A stretch of 64,000 nucleotides of DNA from Gordionus sp. m RMFG-2023 (lineage: Eukaryota > Nematomorpha > Gordioida > Chordodea > Parachordodidae), in NCBI RefSeq assembly GCF_954871325.1, contig NC_088775.1, positions 64,829,561-64,893,560 on the forward strand, given 5' to 3'. The position numbers and the translations under genes were made by a program. Below, piece after piece: positions 22,613-34,500 of the stretch. The notes beneath the pieces are model-generated. The model ran no database searches. It was not told the origin of the DNA and worked only from the letters and a program-made list of their open reading frames with translations. Numbering within the stretch: position 1 is the first letter of the stretch; each line of letters begins with the position of its first letter.

Positions 22613-23361
22613 ATACCTAAAACGAATTATTTGTTATTCGATATTCGATTCGTATTTTACGAATACGAATATCACAATTATTCATAAGGAAAATATATTA
22701 TTCGTCGAATAATTTTTTATCTATTATTCGATCGAATTATTCGAGATTATTCGATTAAAATAATAATATTGAAAAATAATCATATATTATTAGTAGGAAT
22801 TATTTGCAATTATTCCTATTTAATAAAATTTCCTAGTGGAATAATGAAGAAACATTCTATATTTCTCGGCTGTTTTTATTCGAATAACTTCATAATACAA
22901 AATTAATCAGAAAATTGTTTTATGATGGACGAAGAAAGTATTTATTTTTATATATGCAATTTATAACACATATACCATTATAATAAACTAGTAGTCATCC
23001 CGTCAAGAATGACGGACGAACCAGATATTTCTCCGTCGTTTGATGATGGAGAAATCATGAATTTTATTTTTTGCAAAAACTTTGTTGTTGGTATATTTGT
23101 CTTCTACATGATATGAATATTATATTAATTTTACTACATTATATATAAAAATAATATATATATATATATATGCTTCTATATTATCTTACTAATAAAATTT
23201 ATTTGTCTTTTATCCATCGTTTTACAAAATAAATTTAAAATTCTATCTTTTTTAATTTATGGTTAAATAAAATTTTCGAATTGAATCAAATATTCTAAGA
23301 ATCGAATCGAATAATGAATACGAATAATGAATTATTCGATTCGATTCGTATTTTTGTAGGT
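22613..23361. mobile_element. ATTCG-rich palindromic MITE, larger copy
   Basis: Both ends are dense in ATTCG/CGAAT. The left starts near ATACCTAAAACGAATTATT and the right ends ATTCGTATTTTTGTAGGTAT. It is related to 5178-5565. The centre (22985-23065) holds a copy of the sequence ACTAGTAGTCATCCCGTCAA, which is like the Helitron-associated ends at 29176 and 31695. No coding capacity. Confidence 0.5.
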
Positions 23362-23479
23362 ATATATTAAATAAATATCTTCAGAGAATATATCAGGGTT
23401 GTAGGGATATACCCCACAGGCTATAAATCTATTCTGAATATTTTTTGGGGTTGAAGTTTTAGGACGCTCCATTTTTATA

Positions 23480-24400
23480 ATTGATGGTATGTCTTATATG
23501 GTAAATTATTTGCCTACATTGTTTCTCATCCAATTGTCAATGCTGTTATTATAAAAAAATTTAAATGGCCCAAAGACTGATTTATCTAGTAGTTGTGCTT
23601 GTGGGAACAGTGTTTTGGTAGGGTGAGCATTATTATAAAAACCTACATTTCTGATAAACCTATCTTTATATCGGATTCTTGGAAATAGTAACATAGAAGG
23701 AATGCTATTCCCAATTGCATATATAGCTTTATCTGAGGTTAAAATCTGCAATAACTTTACCAGGATCTTGGACAGTGGTTACTCTAGTCTCATCCATGTT
23801 CCATATGTCCTGCGGTTTAAATTTATTCATCCATTAGAGATTTTAAATTATCAAAAAAAAATTGACACTTAGGATTGAAGCCTCGAGCTCTAGCCAAACT
23901 TGTTGCTTCAGGAGTTCTTAGGGATAATGTAGGATTTCTATGGTCATACCCTTTGAACCAATCCATGCCAGCCATTCCATCACAAGTTCAACTTTTAGGA
24001 AACTTTAATATTTTTGTGCTAATTCATAATATTTTTTTCTAATATTTAATATATAATTAAATTCTTCAAAATATAAATTTTACCTGTCTTATGCCAAAAC
24101 CCATGAGTGATTTGCTAACTTGAACTATATAATCTTTTAAAATGTCCTCTTGAGCTTTTGAATATTAAACTACTTGAACTCCATCCCATATGAGGATATT
24201 GCAAAGTCTCTTTGTATTTATTCATTGCTCTTAAGGTTGTTCTAGGAATATTAAATTTAGTACCTATTGATTGCTAGTCTTTTATTCATGATTATATCAT
24301 CAATTGCCAGTTTAATTATCATCACTTGATTTTGCACCAAATATTGTTTTGCGCAAGCTTTTCATTTCAAATGAATGTATGAATTTTGGCCAGTCAATGC
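23480..24400 (-). pseudogene. pogo-like DDE transposase relic
   Basis: The minus strand encodes, in order: GMAGMDWFKGYDHRNPTLSL followed by RTPEATSLARARGFNP (23990-23880); then a segment with NMDETRVTTVQDPGKVIADF (about 23815-23750, first catalytic Asp); then GNSIPSMLLFPRIRYKDRF followed by LLDKSVFGPFKFFYNN (23751-23510). This order is that of pogo/Tigger-type transposases of the Tc1-mariner superfamily. The reading frame changes between blocks. In the last block the sequence jumps from RNVGFYNN to the LQPLD-like segment, so the stretch with the second catalytic Asp (LLDNHxSH in relatives) is deleted. Inactive. A DNA-binding N-terminus may lie in the poorly conserved part near 24100-24350. 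Confidence 0.8.
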
Positions 24401-24679
24401 ATGGCCAGACAATACTCACCTGTCTATTTTTATTAAGCGCCTTTATATGTCAATTAAATAAAACTTTTAAAGTCTAATTTTTTGTGTGAATAATGCTAAA
24501 TGCCTTGGGATAATATTTATATAAAATATCAGTAATCTAAATTAGTAATTTTTTCACCAAACAAAAAAATGTGTAACGTGATTTTTCCTGAAAGAGATAC
24601 TAAATTTTATTGGATTGTTCTATTCAATAAAAGATAAAAGAATTTAGGTAAGGTACATATCATTGGTTGCCAGTCTTCA

Positions 24680-24709
24680 AACATGGCCATTTATGGCACA
24701 TTTCCCCTA
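24680..24709 (-). repeat. Possible pogo-like terminal repeat
   Basis: The inverse of this segment (TAGGGGAAATGTGCCATAAA, continuing TGGCCATGT) matches 2620-2656. It lies about 300 bp upstream of the pogo-like transposase remnant on that strand, where a terminal inverted repeat would be expected. Confidence 0.4.
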
Positions 24710-24949
24710 TATAAACTACTATGATTAATAAAAAATGAAAAATAGGAAATTGGTAAGAGAACTTAAAAAATTAAATAAAATTGTTAAATAGTTACGCCAA
24801 AATAATATTTTAGAAGAAATATTGATTAATAATTCATTTATTTTATGCATTAAATACCATATTAAATATATAAATATATTTTTAGAATAATTTCAAAATT
24901 TCATTTTCTCGAAATCGATTACGTTATTTGCAAATTTATTTGTTTTTTC

Positions 24950-26775
24950 GTTTGTTTTCATCGTCAATCTCATATGTCATCGTCGATCATGATCTTCTTG
25001 GTCTAGTCTGCAATTTATATCGTTGTCTTCGTTCTCATCATTTTTTTAAATTAAAAATTGTACGATATAATACATAATATACAGTGATATTCGTTTTATA
25101 TTTTCGTTAATTATTGCGTTTTATATAATTTATCTCTTGATTTTCTAAGTTTTTACGATTATTTAGTAAATCATTTATATTTATTATAAAATTTCTAAAA
25201 TGTTTGGGTAACAATTTATTTCTAATAGGTCTTAACGTTCTTGGGTTTGAATTATGATTTATTTGATCATCTCTTCCTTCGGAAAAAAATTTGTAGTCGG
25301 TTTGTAAACTTGATTGCCAAATGTCTTCATGTTAGTTTCAGCTTGTCACAATTTGTTTATTATTCTAGGCCGAGATGTCTTCTTATTACGTTATTTCTAG
25401 TATTTATTTGATATAATAAATTGCTCTTTTTTTATAATAATACCTTTGTCACACATGTTTTCTTTGAAAGTTTTATATCATATTTTATCACCTTCGATTT
25501 TTATATTTAGTGATATTTTTGGTTTTAATTTATTATCTTTGTTCTCCAATGGTTTAATTAAATCCCATTTTGTTTTATTTCTTTTCGAAACCGTCAATTT
25601 ACTTGGAGCAATACCTGGTAGCATTTAGTATGTTACGATAGTTGAATAATAAAAATTCTACAGCTAAATTAAAATCTAAGTTATTATTTTCCATATTTCT
25701 TTTCGTATTCATTTTTAAAGTTCTTACCATTCTCATGTTTTATACCATTACATTTGCAAAATTTCTCAAATTGCTAGTAAAATTTGTTTTATTGTCAGTT
25801 ACTATTATCCTGGTACGCCATATAAGCCTATGGGCTTCATTAACTCTTCAATTGTTCTTTTCAAAGTTATCGTTTTATCATGTTTAATAACAGGAATGCT
25901 ATAAAAATCTACTAATATCAGCCGTTTGTAAATATGCATAATATATATGAATTCTTTCAAAAGGTCTTGTTGAAGCTACTCATGGATTTTGTACATTATA
26001 TGAATTATCTGCCCACTTGTTACATGTAACATTTCCGAATTATTGAACAATGTTTATATTAATACCTGGCCACCTTGTGTATTTTCAGATCAACAGTTTA
26101 GTTTTTCCAACGCCTAAATGCCCCTTATGTAAGTCTTATAACACCGTCTTTCTCATTTTTAATAGAATTATAATTTTATTTTCTTTAAAAGAATAACTTT
26201 TATCAAGTTTAATTCTGTCTTCATATTTTTGTAAGTTTTGTTTCTTATAATGTTATCTATCATTTCCATCATTTCTTTATCGTGGCAGTTTCTCTCACTA
26301 TGATTTCAAAAGTTATTGGTATATCCCATAATTCATTAGTATTAGTTTTGATTTCTAAATTTTGTATTCTTTCTTCTGTATTTGTCTGTGGTAATCTTGA
26401 TAAACAATTAAGTATATTACGTTTCACCAATCTGTGAATCATCGCAAAATCATATGCTCCCATAGAATAGATAAATTTCATTTCATGGATTTGCATTTTT
26501 ATTCCTTTGTGATTTTTGTTCCTATCAAATATTCTTGAAATCTTTTAGTCGCGAAGATAATTGTAATAGCCTTACGTTCAATATTTTTGTAGTATATTTC
26601 TGATTTGAGTAATGTTCTTGACGCAAAAGTATTAGGTTTTTCTTTTCCATCACCAATGTGAAATAACACGGCTTCTAAATTCTTTGAAGCTTCGGCGGCT
26701 ATCCCAATAGGAAAATCTGGGTTATAAAAATTTAATGTATATGGTGAACTTTGATATATATTTTCCTTTTTTTTG
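24950..26775 (-). mobile_element. Ty3/gypsy retrotransposon relic, RNase H-integrase
   Basis: A fossil of the second half of a Ty3/gypsy pol gene on the minus strand. In order it shows an RNase H region (about 26740-26270, with AAEASKNLEAVLFHIGDG and the NCLSRLP tail), the H2C2 zinc-binding part of integrase (about 26140-25980, GHLGVGKTKL and WPGI), the integrase core (about 25890-25700) and a C-terminal tail (to about 24950). Heavily decayed, with ten or more breaks. No LTRs, gag or reverse transcriptase were found alongside. Probably old. Confidence 0.75.
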
Positions 26776-26789
26776 AAAATTTAATTACC

Positions 26790-26814
26790 TTAATCGAGCT
26801 TTTTAACAACACTA
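26790..26814 (-). repeat. Solo TAGTGTTGTTAAA-type end
   Basis: TCGAGCTTTTTAACAACACTA is the right-hand end of the common hAT-like family. It abuts the edge of the gypsy relic and no partner end was identified. Confidence 0.45.
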
Positions 26815-27778
26815 ATCATAGATTAACCTAAAAACTGATTTTTATAACCCAAAATATAAGAACTAGTATGTAAAAATATAGACCATGTTTTAGTTATATG
26901 TTATTTAGTTTGTATAAAAATTTTACTCAAATCCCAAGGGGTCCATGTTTTTTGATCGATTTATTATGGAATGTCCCAATTAGAAAAAAATTATCTCCCT
27001 TTTTAAATTTATGAGATTACTTATTTTGACGAAACGTGGGGGGGGGTATCGGTTAAAATTAAAAGTATCGACCTATACATACCGAAAACTAAGTATCGGC
27101 ATTAGATTAAGAAATATCTGGACACAACCTAAACATATTTTATTTAAATTTAACAATTTTTTTTTAAATTATCCATACAATAATGCGCTTAATATATATT
27201 AAAATAAAATGAATATTTGAAATTAGTAAAATTTTAAAATAAAAATTAATTTTTCAATATTATGTGGAACTGGCCCCTGAATTATCAATGTTACCAGCAA
27301 TGTTGAAAAAATTATAATTTTTTTGTAGGATACTACTATATATTTTATTTTTGCCATTCCACTGAATAACATTTCAATGCAATTTTATAATTATATTTTC
27401 TTGCAAATTATATGAAATGATTTTATAATTTATATAATTTGTTAATCTATTTTTAATAAAATAATTTGAAAAAGTTGCCTCTCATGCCTCCCTCTTTTTT
27501 TCTGACTGACATTTAATTATTTTACGAAGCGCGTCTCTATATTATTTAAAATATTAAATTAGATGGTAAGGTTAAGATGGAGTGAAAGTAGAATAGACAC
27601 TCCCTTCCTAAAAATTTCTTTCTTTATATATCTTATGATTCAAATTTTCAAATAATTAAGAAGTTAGAGACGACAGGTATATTTTCTGGCATATTTTGAT
27701 GTTAATATTTAATGAGAAAACTCTTATTATTGTGGAAAATGAAATAGTTTTAAAATATTTGTATTATATATATAACAG
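26815..27778. other. Gene-poor stretch upstream of SPP exons
   Basis: Earlier exons of the signal peptide peptidase should lie 5' of 27779. I could not identify any by protein similarity, so this is probably intron. It contains a G-run at 27039-27047 and a low-complexity frame (27011-27202) that matches no family. Confidence 0.45.
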
Positions 27779-28864
27779 ATGATTTGATAAAGGTTGAATT
27801 CGATAGGGTTGATTTATTAACATTATCAACTAGCTTGATCATTGGCATATGGTATTTAATGAAAAAACATTGGATAGCTAATAACATATTTGGTTTGGCA
27901 TTTGCCACAAATGCTATAGAATTATTACAATTGAATAGAATTAGTACAGGCCTTATACTCTTAGGAGGACTTTTCATATATGATATATTTTGGGTAATAA
28001 AATTACAGATTAAGTATATTTTTTTAAAAATATCAAGGTATTTGGCACAAATGTTATGGTAACCGTGGCAAAATCTTTTGAAGCACCAATTAAGCGTAAT
28101 TATAAAATATAAACAATTATTTAAATTTAAAAAAAAGTTATGTTTCCCTTGGATTTCGTTGAAAAAGGTTTATCAGCTTCAAATTTTGCTATGCTTGGGT
28201 TAGGTGATATAGTTATACCTGGTATTTTTATTGCCCTTATATTGCGTTTTGAAATGAAGTTAGTTTTATATATAAATTTTAATATAACATGTCTTTTATT
28301 AGCTCTCTTCATAATCCTAAAAAGAAATTATATTTTTATTCGACTATGTTAGCATACATACTAGGATTAGTATTTACCACGCTAATTCTACACTTTTATA
28401 AGCACGCACAAGTAAAATTATATGTTATTACATTTTCTTATCAATCTTATAATATAGCCAGCCTTATTATACCTTGTTCCAGCGTGTGTCGGCACACCCT
28501 TTATAATAAGTTTGGCAAGAGGAGAATGGTCTCATCTTATGAAGTTTATTTTACTAGATTAAATATTGTTTCATATAATTGAAAAGAACGATTAAAGTTA
28601 TATAAATTTTATTTACTTAGTTTCAATTTTATAAGAGCATTTGAATTAAAAAATATTATATACTTTATATCTGATCTTTTTTTAAATAACATTATTAAAA
28701 AAAAATTTTTCTACCATATTTGTTATATATTTTTTACTTCGATTTTATATATTAGATATGAAGATAATCCTGCTACAGAAGACAAACAATTAAATGATAA
28801 TCAAGGTCATCAGATTAACCAGGATCTAATAATCGATTCATCTGATGATAAAAAATTTAATTAA
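27779..28864 (+). CDS. HM13: Signal peptide peptidase, C-terminal half (six exons)
   Basis: An intramembrane aspartyl protease of the ER membrane that cleaves leftover signal peptides. Exons inferred from protein homology are 27779-27993, 28038-28095, 28138-28258, 28303-28411, 28458-28543 and 28756-28864. All have GT-AG introns (44, 42, 44, 46 and 212 bp), keep the frame, and give 231 residues. Visible motifs are KHWIANNIFGLAFATNAIEL, the first catalytic site LFIYDIFWV (YD), the second LGLGDIVIPG (GLGD), and the PALLYL motif. All three hallmarks of the family are therefore intact. The C-terminus DDKKFN fits a KKXX ER-retrieval signal. The first exon starts two bases into a codon after ATATAACAG. 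The N-terminal ~150 residues found in animal relatives (first membrane segments) are not seen in the window, so the gene either has a far-off 5' part or is truncated. Confidence 0.93.
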
Positions 28865-28972
28865 TATTGAATTTGATTAATATATTTTACAAAAAAAAAA
28901 TAATTTATGAATATGCCTTGTACCAGCACATAATATTGACTGAAAGATATTTATATAAAAATTAAAGTGTAT

Positions 28973-28978
28973 AATAAA
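28973..28978 (+). promoter_or_regulatory. Possible polyadenylation signal of SPP
   Basis: AATAAA about 110 nt after the stop codon. In DNA this AT-rich such a hexamer is expected by chance, so position is the only support. Confidence 0.35.
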
Positions 28979-29175
28979 TTAGGAAAATATATCACATTTT
29001 ATGCATAATTTTTTAATTCTTGAGACTGAAATTCTAAATAATAAGTATAATAATAGTTAGTAAGATAAAATAAAGAAATATGACAAAGCAAAAATATTAT
29101 GTGCAATCATTTATTGAAACCACTTTTTACTGTATTTTTTGGAATGTAAAACTCATTACAAGAAATATATTCCTA

Positions 29176-29588
29176 CTAGCTGATAGCCCGTCAAGAATCG
29201 GGGAATCAGAATTTTCTCCTTTATTCAATGATGGTTGAATAATGAATTTTACCTGATGGTATATATTTAGTAATTTTAATTTATGTCACAATAAAAAATC
29301 TTTTAATATAAATTTTTATTCATTTGTATTTGAAATTAAATCGAATATAAGTTATGCAAAACTCATCTAGCAAGAATGTATTTTTTAGATCATAAACTAA
29401 AAATACAAATGAATAAAAATTTAGTTTAAAAGATTTTTTATTGTGATCATAAATTAAAATTACTAAATATATACTTCATATTAAACATATTTTATAAAAA
29501 AATAATGGAAAATTTTAGAATAACCCTTCATCTAAATAAATATAAATTTCTGAATCACATCTCATAAGTTGACGGGCTATCAGCTAGT
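29176..29588. mobile_element. Palindromic element with CTAGCTGATAGCCCGTCAA ends
   Basis: Both ends carry ACTAGCTGATAGCCCGTCAA in opposite orientation. The interior is largely a diverged inverted repeat (AAAAATCTTTTAATATAAAT against its inverse, and AAACTCATCT). There is no coding capacity. Its right end butts directly onto the last codons of the Helitron Rep remnant. The same end sequence, slightly diverged, occurs at 31695 on the other side of that remnant, and at 22985. It may be two fused ends of the non-autonomous partner of that Helitron. Confidence 0.55.
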
Positions 29589-31695
29589 TTTCTAATAATC
29601 TCCACATCGATTTACTTGCACTCACATATCGCGCATTTAAATGTGATTTAATTTCGTCATATATTTGAAGCAACATTAACATTAGTACAGTCATAGCCCT
29701 TATAAATATACTTAAAGATATATTTACCGATTTAATAGATGTACAAATTTCTACATTAATATAAGCATTAAATTTTAACATTAGATATCGATTTCATTCC
29801 ATAGATTTACCGCATAGAATTGAAATACCATTATCTCGCCTTTTATAGTATCTTCTATACCTATCAATATTTGGTTTTGTTTCCAATTAAAAATCCTTAG
29901 GAAATTTTCTGGTACATATGCCATTTTCCATGCAAGGCGATTTGGAGTTAAATATCCCGCAAGGACCATGTATCATAAAATGGGTAACAATCTGAAAAAG
30001 CTTAGGGTTGAGAATTTTATCTAGCATTTCGGCACAAACAATCTATAGCTTGAGTGTTTCAATTTTACTATCATCGTTTAAAATAATAAGTATATGGGCA
30101 TGAGGCAAACCTCTTTTTTGGAACTCGATTCTATATATAAAAGCAATAGATTTACCAAATAAATTTTTTTTATTTATATCGAACTTTTAAAAACACGGGC
30201 TATTAAATCAGGTCTATCTGAAGGACTTTGCCCGGGAAATAGATTCCTTAATTTCACGCCATTGCATGTAAATAAACAAACCAGGTTTACCAAATTTGAG
30301 CACAATGACCATTGTATCACGATAGCGTTCTCGCATATTTCTTTGAGAACCTTCAAAAGATTATGGTAGTATTACTGCTTACCAGGAATTATATTGTTAC
30401 CTTGTTTCCAAGTAGTCAATTAGTTCAGAATATTCATCTACTCGTAATTTTGGCTGATTTTATCTAATAAAATTTAAATTATTTGCCTCGACCTGTAAAT
30501 AGGAATCAACAATATATTGTGATAATTTCCCATCAAAGAGGATTGGGCTGAATTCATTTTCACGAATGTACGCCCTGTACCTTCATCCTTTAAATCTAGT
30601 TTCCAACCAGGGTCACCAAGAGAAAATAATAGAGGATATACCATTGGATCAAGATTAGGACTTAATATGTTTATGAGATCACTACCTCAACTAGAGGATA
30701 GATTGATATCCCGTTTAAACGGGGGTTCACCATTATCATTTGTAAAATTCATAGCACCTTCACTTATATTAGGGATGTTGTATCTTCGCTTGTCACTTCT
30801 GCAATCTGCACGAAAGATCATATTGATTTTTTGAATTGGACGATTTTCTTGAATGGCTATTTTTTTCTTTCTCAATTTCTCCCAAAGTTTTAAAGCTAAT
30901 AGAAAATGGGTTACTCTGTCTTGTTAAAATATTTAATATTTTTAAGAGATCCTCATTGTATCCTGAATTTTCTTTCATTTGTAACCTGCCACTAACAGCC
31001 TGTGTAGTTTCAAGGACATATAGTTGTGCAAACTTGGAAGGATATAAATGAGATGTCTTGTTATAAATCTGCCAATGAACTATAAAACAATATGGGCCCG
31101 GGTTCAAACTATTTAGAAATCTGACACCAATCGATGCAAAAGCGAGAGAATTATTACAAGAACGGATATGTTTCATAAAGTTTGAATGAAATTCATTGTT
31201 AGGATTAGATAAAGTCTTGTAAAAAAAAGGAATATATCTGATTGATGGTATCTTAACCTTACCTTTATGACAGTAATTTTTTAATCTGCCACCTGAGGGG
31301 TTTTCCAAAAAATTTTTTAGAGAACCATAATATTCGCACTTAGTGTTGAGCAAACCTCAATAATGATCTTGTACCAATGATTGTTGTACAGGAATATCTA
31401 TCTAAAATAAATGATATAAATTGTAATTACAATTTAGTACTTTTGTAAATAAAATAAATCTGAGGCCTGCTAAAAATAATACATACAATTTAATATTTTT
31501 GTAATTAAAACAAATCAGTGAGCTGCAGGCTAGATTCTGTTATAAACATATGCCAGGCATATAATAATTTTTTTAAAAATATTCGTGCTAGGCAATTTCT
31601 GATTCCCATCATCAAATAATCATGAAATATATTATTCCATCATCGAATAAGGTAATATTCTGAAAGCTCGTTATTCTTGACGGGCTATCAGTTAG
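29584..31695 (-). mobile_element. Helitron remnant: Rep region, no helicase
   Basis: Rolling-circle transposon reading on the minus strand. The N-terminal region (31353-30793) has YCHKGKVKIP, IRSCNNSLAFASIGV, and PGPYCFIVHWQIYNK followed by FAQLYVLE, the Helitron pre-Rep pattern. Next come LDPMVYPLLFSLGDPGWK (about 30650-30600), the HUH nuclease motif EFQKRGLPHAHILIIL (HAH at 30094-30102), HGPCGIFNSKSPCMENG, and the Rep tyrosine segment KYIYKGYDC (29687-29713). It ends at ARYVSASKSMWRLLEN. Several frameshifts and stops interrupt it, although the catalytic His-His and Tyr segments survive. The Pif1-type helicase that should follow is absent. The likely 5' terminus is the TAACTGATAGCCCGTCAA sequence at about 31695. 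Confidence 0.9.
30793..31353 (-). pseudogene. Helitron Rep N-terminal open stretch
   Basis: The longest unbroken piece of the Helitron protein, 186 codons. It opens with a Cys-rich patch (TKCEYYG ... NYCHKGKVKIP), then the conserved IRSCNNSLAFASIG and GPYCFIVHWQIY signatures, the AQLYVLE strand and an ILTRQSNPFSISFKTLGE tail. These are the features upstream of the HUH nuclease in Helitrons. The frame opens without a clear start, and the last ~25 residues are outside the family pattern, so the true frame continues elsewhere after a frameshift. Confidence 0.9.
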
Positions 31696-31699
31696 TTAA

Positions 31700-32880
31700 A
31701 AATGATGTAGATTATTAGTGGCAATTGTTTAGCATATCCAAAAAATCAAGCATCCCTCTCCTCCCTTTATCTATTAGAACTTTTTAAATATGTTTAGAAA
31801 TTTCCACTTTATTTGTTGATAGAAAAATCAGAAAATAAAGATAAATATCTGAATCAAAGCTCTCGTCAAAAATGACTGAATAGAAATTTTATCCTATATT
31901 TGATGATGGATAAATCAACCTAAATTAGAAAAATAAAGGGGAAATTTATAAATTTTCTATCAACAAATAAAGAGAAATATGTGGCAAAATGAAATTTATT
32001 AACATTTAGAATAAATTAATCTATGTCCTATCCTTTCAATAAAAGAGGTAACCTTATTTCCTATATTCTTTTTAATTTAATATTCATTTATTTTAGTATA
32101 AGTCTATTTCAATTATATCCCACCAATAAAGGATCTGTAATAATTAATTTGTTCTATTAAGCACTATCAAACCTATCATTGACCCTTAACCAATACAATT
32201 ATTTTCATGAGTCTCAAGTATATATTTTCATTTTATCTGACTTTAGATTTTATAAGTAAATTTATACCTTAATTTTGTGTGACATAATAATTTACTATGT
32301 TATTTATATATTTTTTAAGTTAACTTATAGATAAGACAATGAAGAATAAATTCTCATACACCTAGAAATCTTTTCAAAAAAGATATAACATTATTTTCTA
32401 TATTCTTTTTTAATATACATTTATTTTAGGATAAGTCAATTTCAATTAAATCTCACAGAGAAATCAAATTAAAAAATATTAAATTTACATCTATAATTAT
32501 ATCCAAACAAAATAATTTTATTATTTATTTGCCTCCAACTATTCTCATTTCTAAAAAGGTTTGGTTGTTGGATATCATTCCTTTTTTTTTCTTTTCCTAT
32601 AATTCTGTTGCATATGAGGTATCCTAAAAAAACTTATTTAATATATTTATATTAATTATGAAGTGTAATATTAATAGAAGATTGTGTAAGAATTCTAGTA
32701 TATTTCTTTATGATATATAAGAAGATGTTTGATATGTGAAGTGAAGGAAATGGTAACTTAAGTGCACGAATGTTTGAATTTGGTATGATATTATCATTAG
32801 ATCGAATAAACTATGACGATTTTTATTGGACAAATATTTTTTAAAATGAATCTTATCTGAATATATATAGGTAATAGCCT
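31700..32880. other. AT-rich non-coding DNA
   Basis: No gene recognised. At 31865-31925 lies a degenerate relative of the CCCGTCAAGAATGAC end (CTCGTCAAAAATGAC ... GATGATGGA). The short phrase TATTTTAGTATAAGTC / TATTTTAGGATAAGTC, with flanking sequence, occurs twice about 320 bp apart (near 32090 and 32412), suggesting an old duplication. Confidence 0.45.
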
Positions 32881-32954
32881 AATAATTTTGGTCAAAGCTA
32901 AGCCTAAGCAGTTTTTTGGCTAAGCCTGAGTCGAATTTTTTCGGTTCCATGCAG

Positions 32955-33170
32955 CGAAACTTTTATCGCGAATCCACATTAGCGAATATTTTTCAGCGAA
33001 AACAATATAGCGAAACAAATATCGCGAATTTTTTATAGCCAAACTCTTATCGCGAAACCTTTAAAGCGAATACATTAGAGCGAAATTTTTATCGCGAAAA
33101 TTTTATAGCGAAGTCAATATCGCGAAACATAAATCGCGAAGACAATATAGCGAAACTATTTTGCGAAATA
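32955..33170 (+). repeat. TATCGCGAA array, left arm
   Basis: About fourteen copies of AGCGAA or TCGCGAA, each with a short AT spacer, at a rhythm of about 15-17 bp (for example CTTTTATCGCGAATCC, ACAATATAGCGAAAC). CG dinucleotides are otherwise rare here, so the words stand out and may be protein-binding sites. Confidence 0.75.
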
Positions 33171-33189
33171 TAACACGGCCTATTATTAT

Positions 33190-33640
33190 ATTTTTATTAA
33201 AGTAATTCTTTTTATTTATATTTAATGTTAATATTTTATTTATCAACAAATAAACATATTATATGATATATATTTTTTATTTATATTATATGAAATGAAA
33301 AATGAATTTCTTTTATTTGATATTTTTTTAATTAAAAAAATGATATGCTACTATTGTAATATTATTTTTGTTACAATTTATTAGGATTTTCACACGCCCA
33401 AAATTATAAGCAAAAAATATTTTTTGAAGTTCAAATAGATTTTTAAACATATTTTGATAAAAATTTTAAATCTTTTTTAAGGAATTCTTTTGTGAATTTT
33501 ATCATAAATAATCAATCTTTTAGGTGAAATCTTTTATAGTTTTTTTTATCATTTTTGTAAAATTATCTATTTTTTAAGTATATTAAAAGAGGTGGGTTTT
33601 CTAAATAATATTTAAAATATTTTTATTTAACTTATTTATG
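33190..33640 (+). repeat. Shared foldback subterminal module, copy 2
   Basis: Contains ATGATATGCTACTATTGTAA, GTTACAATTTATTAGG, AGGTGAAATCTTTTATAG and GAGGTGGGTTTTCTAAATAA. It is closest to its own inverse partner at 38880-39290 and also matches 6780-7140 inside element C. Confidence 0.7.
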
Positions 33641-33699
33641 TATCTGATCTTTTTAAGGATAATAATTTAATCTGACAATTTTTATATTCTTTATTGAAG

Positions 33700-34500
33700 A
33701 TGTTCCTTGGAAAAATGACAATTATCATAATCGGTATTTTTAAACATATTAGATTTTTTTACGGTAAAATATGTATTTTTAACATGTTAAATTAAAATTT
33801 TAATTAAGATGCACCATATAAAAGTGACAATTATCATAATCGTTATTTTTAAAGTTTTTTAAACTTTTTTTGACGTATATGGGCCAAAATAAGTATTGAT
33901 AACATGTTTAATAAAAACTTCAGTGAAGATGTACCCAAGATAAGTGACAATTGTCATAATCATTTTTAAAGTTTTTTAAATTTTTTTGATGCAAATGGGC
34001 AAAAAATAAATTGCTAATATGTTTAAATAAAACTTCAGTGAAGATGTACCCTAGATAAGTGACAATTGTCATGTTATTTTTAAAGTTTTTTGAATTTTTT
34101 TGAAGAAAATATGTTAAAATAAGTAGTAAAAACATGTTTAAATAAAAATTTAGTGAAGATGTACCATAGAAAAGTGACAATTGTCATAATCGTTGTTTTT
34201 AAAGTTTTTTTGAAATTTTTTGTTACAAAAGGGTAAAAATATAGATTGTAAAAATGTCAAATTAAAATTTCATGAAGATGTACCATAAAAAAGTGATATT
34301 TGTCATAATCGTTATTTATAAAAGTTTTTAAATTTTTTTGAAGCAAATGGGCTAAAATATAAATTGCTAACATGTTAAAATAATATTTCAGTGAAGATGT
34401 ACCCTAGATAAGTGACAATAGTCATAATCGTTATTTTTAAAGTTTTTGAATTGTTTGACGCAATTGAATAAAAATATAAATTGTTAACATGTTAAAATAA
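33700..34500. repeat. GACAATTGTC tandem array, left arm
   Basis: About seven units of roughly 116 bp. Each has a GTGACAATTGTCATAATCG core, a TTTTTAAAGTTTTTT stretch, a GCAAATGGG segment and GAAGATGTACC. The core contains the perfect palindrome GACAATTGTC. Open frames inside are repeat artefacts. Confidence 0.75.

Noticed and set aside
27720-27778. Upstream SPP exon (VENEI-like peptide) with a 32-bp intron
   Set aside because: The reading phase does not fit the next exon and the peptide is not conserved, so it was not annotated.
33700-34500. CRISPR-like array (repeats of GACAATTGTC with spacers)
   Set aside because: The spacers are homologous between units, the period is about 116 bp, and introns in neighbouring genes show a eukaryotic genome. 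It is an ordinary tandem array.
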